Source: Mycolicibacterium llatzerense (GTDB taxonomy: Bacteria; Actinomycetota; Actinomycetes; Mycobacteriales; Mycobacteriaceae). From it: a stretch of DNA of 64,000 nt. The notes under the pieces are model-generated. The model did no database searches. It was not told the DNA's origin and saw nothing but the letters and a program-made list of their open reading frames with translations. This document shows positions 18,133 to 25,976 of the stretch, one piece after another (the first letter of the stretch is position 1; every line of letters starts with the position of its first letter). The position numbers were made by a program, and so were the translations under genes. The stretch covers positions 62,001-126,000 of the forward strand of contig NZ_JXST01000006.1 of the NCBI RefSeq assembly GCF_000878195.1. The letters are read 5' to 3'.

Positions 18133-18876
18133 TTATGGGGGTCCGGCCGCAGGCACGCCGAATCGGGTGCCCAGGCCGCTGAGCAGGATGTCGAGTCCCC
18201 GGTCGAGTTCGGCGCGCCCGTCGTAACTGGCCCAGATCGGGGCGAGGTCACGCAAGTGCGGGAATTGGTCGAGCGGCAGCCGGTACAGCCCGAGCCGCAG
18301 CACATGATCGGTTTCCTCGGGACGTTCGACGATCTCCTGCAGTTCGGTCAGGACGTGGCCGTACAGGAATCCGAACAACGTCCGGTAGACGTGGAGTGCG
18401 TCATCCCCGCTGAACCCGGCACGGGTCAGGAGTGCGAGCACCTGTTCGAGGTGCCGCAGGATGCCGGGGGGCCGCATCCCGAGTGGTGTGGCAAGGGGAC
18501 GGGTGACCAACAGCGGCACCACGTGGGGATGCGCGCGCGCCAATTCGCGGAAGCCGTGGCCGAGTTTGCGTAATGCGGCAGCCCAGTCCGTCGCCAGGGT
18601 GTCGAGCGCAAGCTGCTCGAAGACCATCTCGACCACCCCGTCGAGCACGGCCGCCTTGTTCGGCACATGACGGTAGAGCGCCATCGGGTCGCGACCCACC
18701 GCCTCGCCGAGGCGGCGCATCGACAGCGCGTCAACGCCCTCGCGGTCGATGATCTGCAGGGCGCTGCTCAGGACCGCCGCGCGGGTGATCGGCCGGTTCG
18801 CGCCGTCCTCCGCGGGCGAGTCGGCGCCGGGCGCGTCTCGCCCCGGACGTGATGGCCCTCTCGAGGGTGGGGTCAT
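18133..18876 (-). CDS. TetR-family regulator (TetR_C type) of the desaturase
   Basis: A 247-residue regulator. The HTH spans about residues 30-75 (ITRAAVLSSALQIIDREGVDALSMRR, here split: ITRAAVLSSALQ ... SMRRLGEAVGRDPMALYRHV), a pattern of the tetracycline-repressor-like C-terminal class. The N-terminus is a charged 27-residue tail. It is 25 bases upstream of the desaturase gene on the same strand. An imperfect palindrome at 18924-18946 lies in its promoter region and is the likely autoregulatory site. Confidence 0.86.
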   Translation of the reverse strand: MTPPSRGPSRPGRDAPGADSPAEDGANRPITRAAVLSSALQIIDREGVDALSMRRLGEAVGRDPMALYRHVPNKAAVLDGVVEMVFEQLALDTLATDWAAALRKLGHGFRELARAHPHVVPLLVTRPLATPLGMRPPGILRHLEQVLALLTRAGFSGDDALHVYRTLFGFLYGHVLTELQEIVERPEETDHVLRLGLYRLPLDQFPHLRDLAPIWASYDGRAELDRGLDILLSGLGTRFGVPAAGPP

Positions 18877-18923
18877 GAGTGAAGCACCGCCCTTCGTGCG
18901 CGTCTCTCCGGCATCGCTTCAGT

Positions 18924-18946
18924 GTAGCCCTATCTCGTAGGTCTAC
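18924..18946. promoter_or_regulatory. Imperfect palindrome upstream of the tetR-desaturase pair
   Basis: GTAG-C-CCTA then TCTCG then TAGG-T-CTAC: two 4+4 half-sites symmetrical about a 5-base centre, 48 bases upstream of the tetR start. On the minus strand a TACACT hexamer (a -10-like sequence) sits at its edge. Operator function is inferred. Confidence 0.4.
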
Positions 18947-19008
18947 GCTGTTGACATAGCTCTGATCTGGGAGTTCACTGGAGTCGTAGCACCGGATGAG
19001 GCGCCGTC

Positions 19009-19128
19009 ATGATCGTGATCGTCGGATCGGCCACTGTGCTCGTCGCGCTGGCCGAGGGGTCCGGCGCGGTCAACGGCCGGTCGGCGGTGATGCGGGGACG
19101 CATTCACGTCTCGTCCGATAACCCCTAG
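19009..19128 (+). CDS. Possible 39-residue small protein
   Basis: An open frame from ATG 19009 to TAG 19128, just ahead of the next gene. The start MIVIVGSATVLVALAEG is hydrophobic and the end is polar. Its stop codon lies inside the TAGGAG ribosome-binding site of the gene at 19137, nine bases before that ATG, an arrangement that would allow translational coupling. No family is recognised, so it could be a non-coding stretch by chance. Confidence 0.35.
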   Translation: MIVIVGSATVLVALAEGSGAVNGRSAVMRGRIHVSSDNP

Positions 19129-19136
19129 GAGCCGAA

Positions 19137-19400
19137 ATGGCTACCAGCAACACAGTTTTCCTGTCCCTCATGGTCCTGCTAGCGATGGCGCTCACCGCGG
19201 TTTTCGCGTGGACGGCGGGCAACAACCGCAACCAGCACCGCGCTGCGCCACCCATCCAGCAGCCGGTACCGACTCCGGCTGAAGTCGGAGATGACCGGCC
19301 GGCAGTCATCACACCGAGGCACTGGTCCGCGCTCGACAGCTCAACGACCCAATGGGATCGCGCTGACACCAGAGATGTAACGAAGGGAGCGTCGCCATGA
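19137..19400 (+). CDS. Small single-helix membrane protein, 87 aa
   Basis: An 87-residue protein with one N-terminal membrane helix (VFLSLMVLLAMALTAVFAW) followed by a polar, Pro-rich, probably extracytoplasmic tail with no cysteine. GAG lies six bases before the ATG. Its last codons overlap the start of the DUF5994-like gene by four bases, so they form an operon. No homologue is recognised. Confidence 0.6.
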   Translation: MATSNTVFLSLMVLLAMALTAVFAWTAGNNRNQHRAAPPIQQPVPTPAEVGDDRPAVITPRHWSALDSSTTQWDRADTRDVTKGASP

Positions 19401-19948
19401 CGCCACAACCGACTCGCAAGAATGACCAGAACGGCACCGTGCCGGCGAACACGCCGCGGCTGCGGTTGAAAGCCAAAGCGCCGCATGGCGGATACGTCGA
19501 CGGGGCATGGTGGCCGCACAGCGATGACCTGGCCGTCGAGCTGCCGGACCTGTTGGCGGTGCTTTCGGTGCGGCTGGGCCGGATCGACCGCGTGTCGTAC
19601 CGCCTCAACGCCTGGACGAATGCGCCCCGCAAGCTCACCACCGGTGGCCGCGCGGTACGCCTCGACGGGTATCGGCGTCAGCCGGTCAACACCATCGAAG
19701 TTCTCGGCCTCGATGACGCCCGGGACCGGCTGATACTGCTGGTGATCCCGCCACGCACCGACCCCGACGACGCCCACGCCACGATGATGGCGGCGGCCCA
19801 GACCGGCAACGCTGCCTCCGCCGACGGGCTGCTCATGATCAGTCCACGCGACCGCGAACGGCGCACCCAGGCGGCGGGCGCTCAAGATCGTTGGGAGTCA
19901 GAAGGCGGAACCGCGGCGTCCCGACAGGTTGAGCAGGTTCTCGCCTAA
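19397..19948 (+). CDS. DUF5994-like protein
   Basis: A 183-residue soluble protein. The stretch LRLKAKAPHGGYVDGAWWPH and the following DLAVELPDLLAVL and RLNAWTNAPRKL match the pattern I associate with actinobacterial DUF5994 proteins, a family found in multiple copies in mycobacteria and of unknown role. ATGA overlap with the preceding gene. The C-terminal ~40 residues are polar and variable. It converges with the symporter gene, only 11 bases apart. Confidence 0.7.
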   Translation: MTPQPTRKNDQNGTVPANTPRLRLKAKAPHGGYVDGAWWPHSDDLAVELPDLLAVLSVRLGRIDRVSYRLNAWTNAPRKLTTGGRAVRLDGYRRQPVNTIEVLGLDDARDRLILLVIPPRTDPDDAHATMMAAAQTGNAASADGLLMISPRDRERRTQAAGAQDRWESEGGTAASRQVEQVLA

Positions 19949-19959
19949 CCTCCGTGCCG

Positions 19960-21591
19960 TCAGTGCGCGACCGCCTTCTCGGCGCCCACCCCGGTCAGTG
20001 ACCGCACCTCCATCTCGGCGGTGCGCTCCGGGTCCCCGGTGTCGGACGAGGTGAGCGTGCCGATGATGCCGAGCGCGAAGGCCAGCGGGATGGACACGAT
20101 GCCCGGGTTGGCCAGCGGGAAGAACGCGAAGTCGGCGCCGGGGATCATCGCGGTCTTGCTGCCGGATACGGCGGGGGAGAACACGATCAGCACGATGGTC
20201 GAGAGCAGGCCGCCGTACATGCTCCACAGTGCGCCGCGGGTGTTGAACCGCTTCCAGTACAGCGAGTACAGGATCGTCGGCAGGTTGGCCGCGGCCGCCA
20301 CGGCGAATGCCAGGGCCACCAGGAACGCCACGTTCTGACCGTTGGCCAGGATGCCGAGCCCGATCGCGAACACCCCGAGCACGACCGCGGTGATGCGCGA
20401 GACCCGCACCTGTTCCTGTTCGGTCACCTTGTGGGACTTGAGAACCGAGGCGTAGATGTCATGCGCGAACGAGGCCGACGCCGTGATGGTAAGGCCGGCG
20501 ACGACCGCGAGGATCGTCGCGAACGCGACCGCCGAGATGACGCCGAGCAGGATGACGCCGCCGAGTTCGAAGGCCAGCAGCGGGGCCGCGGAGTTCACGC
20601 CGCCGGCCGCCTTGAGAATCCGGTCCGGGCCGACCAACGCGGCCGCGCCGTACCCGAGCACCAGGGTGAACAGGTAGAAGGCGCCGATCAGCGCGATGGC
20701 CCACACCACCGATCGCCGCGCCTCTTTCGCCGTCGGCACGGTGTAGAAGCGCATCAACACATGCGGCAGGCCCGCGGTGCCGAGCACCAGCGCCAGCGCC
20801 AGCGAGATGAAGTTGATCTTCGAGGTGAGCGACCCGCCGTACTGCGCGCCGGGCGCCAAGACGTCGCGGCTGGAGACGCCCTTGGTGGTGGCGTGGGAGA
20901 TCGCCGACTGGGCCGAGCCCAGGATGTCGGAGAAGTTCAAGCCGAACTTGGCCAGCACCATGACCGTCATGCACGCGGCGCCGACGATCAGCAGCACGGC
21001 CTTGATGATCTGCACCCAGGTGGTGCCCTTCATGCCGCCGACCAGGACGTAGACGATCATCAGGACGCCGACGACGGCGATCACCAGCGACTGCCCGGCG
21101 CGGCTGTTGACGTCGAGCAGCAGGGCGACCAGGCCGCCGGCACCGGCCATCTGGGCCAGTAGGTAGAACAGAGACACCGTCAGCGTCGAGGTGGCTGCGG
21201 CCAGGCGGACCGGCCGCTGCCTGAGCCGGAAACTCAGCACGTCGGCCATGGTGAATTTGCCTGTGTTGCGCAGTAATTCGGCCACCAGGAGCAGGGCCAC
21301 CAGCCAGGCGACCAGGAAGCCGATGGAGTACAGGAAGCCGTCGTAGCCGTAGACCGCGATGGCGCCCGCGATCCCGAGGAAGCTGGCCGCGGACAGGTAG
21401 TCGCCGGCGATGGCGATGCCGTTCTGCGGGCCCGAGAAGCCGCGGCCACCGGTGAAGAACTCGTCGGCGGTGGCGTTGCGCTTGCTGGCCTTGATCACCA
21501 CGATCATCGTGACGACGACGAACACGCTGAAGATGCCGATGTTGGCGGCCGGATTGCCGACGGTCTGGGCGGCCAGGACGGTGGTGGTCAT
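19960..21591 (-). CDS. actP: Sodium:solute symporter, acetate permease (ActP-like)
   Basis: A 543-residue polytopic protein with about 13 hydrophobic segments, of the solute:sodium symporter family. GGRGFSGPQNGIAIAGDYLSAASFLG near the N-terminus (here split: GGRGFSGPQNG, AGDYLSAASFLG) and YVLVGGMKGTTWVQIIKA are typical of ActP/MctC-type monocarboxylate carriers. It overlaps the DUF485 gene upstream by four bases, the usual pairing for acetate permeases. Substrates other than acetate (pyruvate, propionate) are possible. Confidence 0.85.
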   Translation of the reverse strand: MTTTVLAAQTVGNPAANIGIFSVFVVVTMIVVIKASKRNATADEFFTGGRGFSGPQNGIAIAGDYLSAASFLGIAGAIAVYGYDGFLYSIGFLVAWLVALLLVAELLRNTGKFTMADVLSFRLRQRPVRLAAATSTLTVSLFYLLAQMAGAGGLVALLLDVNSRAGQSLVIAVVGVLMIVYVLVGGMKGTTWVQIIKAVLLIVGAACMTVMVLAKFGLNFSDILGSAQSAISHATTKGVSSRDVLAPGAQYGGSLTSKINFISLALALVLGTAGLPHVLMRFYTVPTAKEARRSVVWAIALIGAFYLFTLVLGYGAAALVGPDRILKAAGGVNSAAPLLAFELGGVILLGVISAVAFATILAVVAGLTITASASFAHDIYASVLKSHKVTEQEQVRVSRITAVVLGVFAIGLGILANGQNVAFLVALAFAVAAAANLPTILYSLYWKRFNTRGALWSMYGGLLSTIVLIVFSPAVSGSKTAMIPGADFAFFPLANPGIVSIPLAFALGIIGTLTSSDTGDPERTAEMEVRSLTGVGAEKAVAH

Positions 21592-21932
21592 CGGACGCCC
21601 TCGAGTTCTTCGCGAATGGCGGCGGCCCGTGGGTCGAGTTCCCGGTTGGCGAAGCGCACGTACAGCCCGGTGATCACGAACGTGGTCAGGAACTGGCCTA
21701 ACCCGATCAACAGGCCGACGTTGATGTTGCCGAACACCCGGGTGGCCATGAAGTCGTGGGCGAAGGCCCCGAGCGCGACGTAAAGGGCATACCAGAGCAG
21801 GAAGAACGCGGTCATCGGAAACACGAAGCGGCGCAACCGAGTACGCAGCTCCTGGAATTCGGGGCTGGCCTGCATGGCGAGAAACTGCTCCCCGGTGGGG
21901 GCAACCCTCTCGGGACGGTCGGTTTCTGGCAC
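21588..21932 (-). CDS. DUF485 membrane protein, symporter partner
   Basis: A 114-residue DUF485 (YjcH-like) protein with two membrane helices (FPMTAFFLLWYALYVALGAF and GLLIGLGQFLTTFVITGLYV). The family almost always precedes an acetate-type symporter gene, as here. AGGAG precedes the GTG start. A small palindrome ACAGT-TG-ACTGT lies at 21945-21956, within the leader; its role is open. The N-terminal ~30 residues are polar. Confidence 0.85.
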   Translation of the reverse strand: MPETDRPERVAPTGEQFLAMQASPEFQELRTRLRRFVFPMTAFFLLWYALYVALGAFAHDFMATRVFGNINVGLLIGLGQFLTTFVITGLYVRFANRELDPRAAAIREELEGVR

Positions 21933-22048
21933 CGAGGGCTCCTGACAGTTGACTGTGAGTAGATAGCGCAGAACCTAATTGAGAGCTGGGTCACCCGCGA
22001 CCGGTATCGCCGGACCGCTGCATGAACAGATGGAAGTACGGTCCAAGG

Positions 22049-22435
22049 ATGAGTAGCGAGACAGCTTCGGCATTCGAATCCGGAATCACCACCCGCCGTC
22101 AGGTGATGGGCGACGAGTTCGTCGACCGGGCACTGGCCCGCACCAGCGGCACCGAATCGGAACCGATCCAGCGCTTCGTCACCGAACACGTGTGGGACGC
22201 GGTGTGGAACCGGCCGGGTCTGAGCCGCCGTGACCGCAGCCTGCTCAACCTCGGCATGCTGACGGCCCTGCGCGCCCACGAGGAACTCGCCGGCCACGTC
22301 CGGGGCGGTCTGAACAATGGACTCACCCGCGAGGAGATCGTCGAAGCGATCATCCACGCGACGGGATACTGCGGGGCGCCCGCGGCGCTGAGCGCGATGC
22401 GGGTGGTCCAGCAGGTGCTGGACGAGTCTGCCTAG
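22049..22435 (+). CDS. Carboxymuconolactone decarboxylase family protein
   Basis: A 128-residue CMD-domain protein of the PcaC type. RPGLSRRDRSLLNLGMLTAL and HVRGGLNNGLTREEIVEAIIH fit the helical core, and GYCGAPAALSAMR ends it. It lacks the CxxC of AhpD-type peroxidase members, so decarboxylase/lactonase-like or unknown chemistry is more likely. ATG 22049 is preferred to 22022, as the extension is outside the domain. No aromatic-degradation genes are near. Confidence 0.82.
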   Translation: MSSETASAFESGITTRRQVMGDEFVDRALARTSGTESEPIQRFVTEHVWDAVWNRPGLSRRDRSLLNLGMLTALRAHEELAGHVRGGLNNGLTREEIVEAIIHATGYCGAPAALSAMRVVQQVLDESA

Positions 22436-22487
22436 GCCCGGCGCAACAGCGCCACGTACTCAAAAGGTAAGTGGCCGAAAGCAAAAC

Positions 22488-22523
22488 GCATCGGCCGCCC
22501 ATCGCCTGATGGGCGGCCGATGC
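22488..22523. terminator. Perfect hairpin between convergent genes
   Basis: 16-bp perfect arms (GCATCGGCCGCCCATC and its complement) with a GCCT loop, centred in the gap between the CMD gene and the DUF5313-like gene. It probably ends transcription from both sides. No U-tract follows. Confidence 0.75.
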
Positions 22524-22533
22524 CGCGCTGGCG

Positions 22534-22950
22534 TCAGAACGGCCGGCTGTTGGCCTGCCATTTGGCCGATTCCGGTCGCTGGCCGTAGCGCTCGACGTAG
22601 CGCTCGTGCATCTGTGCCTGCTGCTGCCGCTGAATCTCGTCGATCAGATTGGGGTCCATGCCATGTTGGGCGAGGCGGTATCGGCGCCACACTTTGTTGA
22701 GGACGAACGCCATCACCAAGGCCCAGAAGTAAATCGGCAGCGTCATCTCGGAGTGGACATACACCGATGCCGGCAGCAGCCACAGCGGAGCCAGCACAAA
22801 GACCGGTGGGATTGCGTATCGGATCATGTGCCGGCGTACCGCCCCGTCGTCGGTGAGGTCGCGACGAACCCAGTCCTGCAGGTGATCCGGCAAGCGGCGC
22901 CCGTAGGCGTAGGTGATGTGCTGCCAGAACGTCGGACGATCGGCGGCCAT
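22534..22950 (-). CDS. DUF5313-like membrane protein
   Basis: A 138-residue protein with the conserved opening RPTFWQHITYAYGRRLPDHL, a DWVRRDLTDDGAVRRHMIRY segment, two membrane helices (about residues 47-65 and 72-89) and a charged amphipathic C-terminal helix. AAAGGAG six bases before ATG 22950 decides the start. It is divergent from the MarR gene; GTTAG-type palindromes lie between them, suggesting control by that regulator. The family is mycobacterial and uncharacterised. Confidence 0.75.
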   Translation of the reverse strand: MAADRPTFWQHITYAYGRRLPDHLQDWVRRDLTDDGAVRRHMIRYAIPPVFVLAPLWLLPASVYVHSEMTLPIYFWALVMAFVLNKVWRRYRLAQHGMDPNLIDEIQRQQQAQMHERYVERYGQRPESAKWQANSRPF

Positions 22951-23003
22951 GACGACTCCTTTGTCGATCAGATCGATGGGTGCCATCCGATTTGCACCCT
23001 AAT

Positions 23004-23025
23004 AGTTAGTACACTAACTGTTAGT
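23004..23025. promoter_or_regulatory. Overlapping inverted repeats, likely MarR operator
   Basis: AGTTAGT-AC-ACTAACT, followed so that its right arm also pairs with GTTAGT (ACTAAC-T-GTTAGT). The half-site (A/T)GTTAG recurs at 23090. It lies 54 bases upstream of the DUF5313-like gene, in the divergent gap. Confidence 0.6.
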
Positions 23026-23089
23026 CCATTATTCCGCTAGGGGAGGCGTCGCCGATGACGACCTCCGGCAGACGCAGCGGGCACAAAAT

Positions 23090-23103
23090 GTTAGGGCCCT
23101 AAC
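23090..23103. promoter_or_regulatory. Perfect palindrome upstream of marR
   Basis: GTTAGGGCCCTAAC, a 14-bp perfect palindrome ending 19 bases before the marR start codon. It shares the GTTAG half-site with 23004-23025, supporting a shared regulator and autorepression. Confidence 0.6.
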
Positions 23104-23122
23104 TGGTAATAAACTGGGCGGC

Positions 23123-23614
23123 ATGTCCACTGTCTCCGAAGACGTCGACCCTCTCGCCCTGGAGCGTCAGGTCTGCTTCGCGCTGGCCATCACCAACCGT
23201 GCGGTACTTGCCATCTACCGGCCACTGCTCGAACCGCTCGGGCTGACGCATCCGCAATACCTGGTCTTGCTGGCGTTGTGGGACAACGCAAAATCCAAGC
23301 AAGATCCGTTGACCGTCAAGCAGATCGCCGCGTTGCTGCAGATGGATTCGGCCACCGTCTCGCCGATGCTCAAACGCCTCGAAACCCTTGAGCTGATCCA
23401 CCGCACCCGCAGCGCCACCGACGAACGCACCACACACATAACACTGACGCCAAAAGGGGCCGCGCTACGACGCCGCGCACTGAAAATCCCGCCGGCAGTC
23501 GTCAAGCAACTGGGCGTTGATCTGACCGAACTGGAGCACCTCCACGCTGTGCTCACCAAGATCAACGCAGCTGCCGTTGCTGCCGGCGAGCCGGCAGAAC
23601 GATCGGCGGATTAG
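23123..23614 (+). CDS. MarR-family regulator, OhrR-like
   Basis: A 163-residue winged-helix regulator. The N-terminus ALERQVCFALAITNRAVL carries Cys18 at the place of the redox-sensing cysteine of OhrR proteins. YRPLLEPLGLTHPQYLVLLALW, QIAALLQMDSATVSPMLKRLE and the wing DERTTHITLTPKG complete the OhrR-like pattern. No ohr (OsmC-type) gene is adjacent; instead a DUF5313-like gene is divergent and a Ddn-like gene is convergent. Oxidant or quinone sensing is likely by family, not shown. Confidence 0.85.
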   Translation: MSTVSEDVDPLALERQVCFALAITNRAVLAIYRPLLEPLGLTHPQYLVLLALWDNAKSKQDPLTVKQIAALLQMDSATVSPMLKRLETLELIHRTRSATDERTTHITLTPKGAALRRRALKIPPAVVKQLGVDLTELEHLHAVLTKINAAAVAAGEPAERSAD

Positions 23615-23650
23615 CCGGCGATCGTTGTCGAGGTGTGTCCGACCGGGTAG

Positions 23651-24049
23651 CTACCCACGCCGCAGCAGCACCGCCTGCTCAAAAGGCAAGCGCGGAAACA
23701 CCTTACGTAACGACCCGGTGATGAGCGGGGCGGCTTCCTCCTTGCTCACCACGCGCGGATCGACCACGTCGACGGTGTGACCGCGCCGGGTTATCCGCCC
23801 GCCACCGGACGTGGTGATGTTCTTGAGCCAGTCGCGGTCGGGACCATAGGTCAGCAGGATGGCGAAGCCGTCGGCGGTGGTGAACACCGTCAGCGGCGTG
23901 CGGAACGTCTTGCCGGACTTACGCCCGACGTGCTCGAGGATGCCGAACGTCGGCGCGCGGCCGGCCCACAGCCGTTGGATGGGATTGGTGACCCGACGGT
24001 TGAAACGGGCGACCGATTGCGGAATCTGCATGTCCTCATCGTGCGCCAT
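23651..24049 (-). CDS. Deazaflavin (F420)-dependent nitroreductase family protein
   Basis: A 132-residue split-barrel protein of the Ddn/DUF385 family. GILEHVGRKSGKTFRTPLTVF and ILLTYGPDRDWLKNITTSGG form the typical F420-binding block. ATG 24049 is used; ATG 24031 (MQIPQSVARFNRRVTNP) is a shorter option. The C-terminus reads RLPFEQAVLLRRG. It diverges from the aminotransferase gene, with a TACCGATCGGTA palindrome between them. These enzymes reduce quinones or activated alkenes; this substrate is unknown. Confidence 0.82.
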   Translation of the reverse strand: MAHDEDMQIPQSVARFNRRVTNPIQRLWAGRAPTFGILEHVGRKSGKTFRTPLTVFTTADGFAILLTYGPDRDWLKNITTSGGGRITRRGHTVDVVDPRVVSKEEAAPLITGSLRKVFPRLPFEQAVLLRRG

Positions 24050-24082
24050 CGTGACGGAGGCGGCCAGGGAAGCGAGTAATGT

Positions 24083-24094
24083 TACCGATCGGTA
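24083..24094. promoter_or_regulatory. Perfect 12-bp palindrome in a divergent promoter region
   Basis: TACCGATCGGTA, located 34 bases upstream of the Ddn-like gene and 58 bases upstream of the aminotransferase gene. Such symmetrical CGATCG-centred sites are typical of TetR-family operators; the cognate regulator is not obvious here. Confidence 0.4.
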
Positions 24095-24151
24095 GCGGCG
24101 ATGCCGCCGTGCCGCACACCAGCCCGCTGATTCATTTTCGAGGAGGAATGC

Positions 24152-25480
24152 ATGCCTGCGCCCGCCAACGCTGACGCCCGCCGGATCTATGACCTGGAGC
24201 GCAGCCGCGTATTCCACTCGTGGTCGGCCCAGGGGAAGCTCGACCCGCTGGTCTTCACCGGCGCCGAGGGCAGCTACCTCATCGACGGTGACGGCAACCG
24301 GCTGCTCGATTTCTCTAGCCAGCTGGTCTACACCAACATCGGCCACCAGCACCCCAAGGTCGTCGCGGCCATCGCCGAGCAGGCCGCCAAGCTGTGCACC
24401 ATCGCGCCGCAGCACGCCAACGAGGCCCGGGCCACCGCCGCCGACCTGATCTGCCAGGTGGCCCCCGAAGGCTTCAACCGGGTGTTCTTCACCAACGGTG
24501 GCGCCGACGCCGTCGAGCACGCCATCCGCATGGCCCGCGTGTACACCGGCCGCTACAAGACGCTGTCGACCTACCGCAGCTACCACGGCGGCACCGCGCT
24601 GACGATCAACCTGACCGGCGACGTCCGCCGCTGGGGCAACGACTACGGCAGCGAAGGCACCACGCACTTCTTCGGGCCGTTCCAGTACCGCAGCCAGTTC
24701 GGTTCGCAGACGCAGGAGGAAGAGTCCGAGCGCGCCCTGGCGCACCTGCAGTCGGTCATCGAGTTCGAAGGCCCGGGTGCCTTCGCCGCGATCATCCTGG
24801 AGTCGGTGCCCGGCACGGTCGGCATCATGCCGCCGCCGCCCGGCTACCTGCAGGGCGTGCGCGAGCTGTGCGACCAGCACGGCATCGTGATGATCCTCGA
24901 CGAGGTCATGGCCGGCTTCGGCCGTACCGGCAAGTGGTTCGCGCTGGACAACTACGGCGTCACGCCGGACCTCATCACCTTCGCCAAGGGCGTCAACTCC
25001 GGCTATGTGCCGCTCGGCGGCGTCATTGTCAGCGACAAGATCCTGGAGCGCTTCCTCGAGCAGCCCTACCCGGGCGGCCTGACGTACTCCGGCCACCCGC
25101 TGGCGTGTGCGGCATCCGTGGCGACCATCACCGCGATGCACGACGAGAAGATCGTCGAGAACGCCGAGCTGATCGGCACCGACGTCTTCGGTCCCGGCCT
25201 CGCGGCGCTGGCCGAGAAGCACGACATCATCGGCGACGTCCGCGGTCTGGGCGTGTTCTGGGCGGTGGAGCTGGTCAAGGACCGGGCCACCAAGGAGCCG
25301 TTGGCACCGTACGGCGGCAGCTCGCCGGAGATGGGCGCCATCAATGCGCGCGCCCGCCAGAACGGCCTGCTGCTGTTCATGAACTACAACCGCTTCCACC
25401 TGGTGCCGCCGTGCAACATCAGCATCGACGACGCCAAGCGCGGGCTGGACATTCTGGACGATGCGCTGAGCGCGGTGTAG
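24152..25480 (+). CDS. Class III PLP-dependent aminotransferase
   Basis: A 442-residue fold-type I enzyme of the omega-amino acid/taurine-pyruvate transaminase group. FFTNGGADAVEHAIRMAR, YRSYHGGTALTINLTGD, LDEVMAGFGRTGKW (PLP-Asp) and Lys279 in FAKGVNSGY are all present. AGGAGG lies a few bases before the ATG at 24152. A second Ddn-like gene begins 27 bases after its stop, so the two may be an operon. The amino donor is not clear; beta-alanine, taurine or a diamine are candidates. It is distinct from the hemL aminomutase further along. Confidence 0.9.
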   Translation: MPAPANADARRIYDLERSRVFHSWSAQGKLDPLVFTGAEGSYLIDGDGNRLLDFSSQLVYTNIGHQHPKVVAAIAEQAAKLCTIAPQHANEARATAADLICQVAPEGFNRVFFTNGGADAVEHAIRMARVYTGRYKTLSTYRSYHGGTALTINLTGDVRRWGNDYGSEGTTHFFGPFQYRSQFGSQTQEEESERALAHLQSVIEFEGPGAFAAIILESVPGTVGIMPPPPGYLQGVRELCDQHGIVMILDEVMAGFGRTGKWFALDNYGVTPDLITFAKGVNSGYVPLGGVIVSDKILERFLEQPYPGGLTYSGHPLACAASVATITAMHDEKIVENAELIGTDVFGPGLAALAEKHDIIGDVRGLGVFWAVELVKDRATKEPLAPYGGSSPEMGAINARARQNGLLLFMNYNRFHLVPPCNISIDDAKRGLDILDDALSAV

Positions 25481-25507
25481 TTGGAGCTTTGGCTCTACGC
25501 TTTTCTC

Positions 25508-25894
25508 ATGGCCTACCTCAAGCCGCCGTGGTTCGTAGTCAACGTCTTCAACCCGATTGCGCGGCTGACGGGCATCGGCGGCAGCGAAACGCTGACCGTC
25601 ACCCGCAGCTCCAACCATTTGCCGCAGCGCATCCCGGTCGTGGTGCCGGAGGTGGACGGGGTGAAGTACCTGGTGTCCACCCGGGGTGAGTCGGCGTGGG
25701 TGAAGAACGTCCGGGAGAACCCCGTGGTGGCGCTCGGCAAGGCGAACTACCTGGCCACCGAGATTCCGGTCGCGGACCGGGCGCCGATCATCGCGGCGTA
25801 CCGGCCGCTGGCCGGCAAGGTCGTCGAGGGCTACTGGAAAGAACTGCCCGACGACGCCGACCACCCGGTGTTCAAGCTGGCTCCGCAGCAGTAG
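25508..25894 (+). CDS. Deazaflavin (F420)-dependent nitroreductase family protein
   Basis: A 128-residue Ddn-type split-barrel protein. It starts MAYLKPPWFVVNVFNPIARL, a short amphipathic helix common in these enzymes, and has RIPVVVPEVDGVKYLVSTRG and WVKNVRENPVVAL. ATG 25508 is preferred over an upstream TTG at 25481 that abuts the aminotransferase stop. It is one of three paralogues in the window (others at 23651 and 48340). F420 binding is by family only. Confidence 0.82.
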   Translation: MAYLKPPWFVVNVFNPIARLTGIGGSETLTVTRSSNHLPQRIPVVVPEVDGVKYLVSTRGESAWVKNVRENPVVALGKANYLATEIPVADRAPIIAAYRPLAGKVVEGYWKELPDDADHPVFKLAPQQ

Positions 25895-25924
25895 GGTCCG
25901 CGCCGACGTCAGTTTCTGTGTACG

Positions 25925-25959
25925 AGTGTGTGCAGATGGTCTATCCATCTGCACACACT
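25925..25959. promoter_or_regulatory. Long perfect inverted repeat, likely TetR operator
   Basis: Two perfect 15-bp arms (AGTGTGTGCAGATGG and its complement) flank TCTAT. It lies 17 bases upstream of the tetR start, so a repressor bound there would block the tetR-P450 transcript. It could also form a strong RNA hairpin; the 35-bp length is unusual for an operator. Confidence 0.65.
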
Positions 25960-25976
25960 TGTGCCAAGATGGCGAA

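Noticed and set aside
18108..18305. N-terminal extension of the desaturase
   Set aside because: It overlaps the tetR gene and reads as Cys/Ser-rich noise. A strong GGAGGTGAT ribosome-binding site sits at the internal ATG.
18951..18956. TTGACA as a -35 promoter for the plus-strand genes after tetR
   Set aside because: No -10-like hexamer occurs 16-18 bases downstream, so a promoter is not supported.
24050..25954. Minus-strand open frame continuing upstream of the Ddn-like gene
   Set aside because: The extension lies opposite the aminotransferase gene and has no similarity. The Ddn domain begins near 24049.
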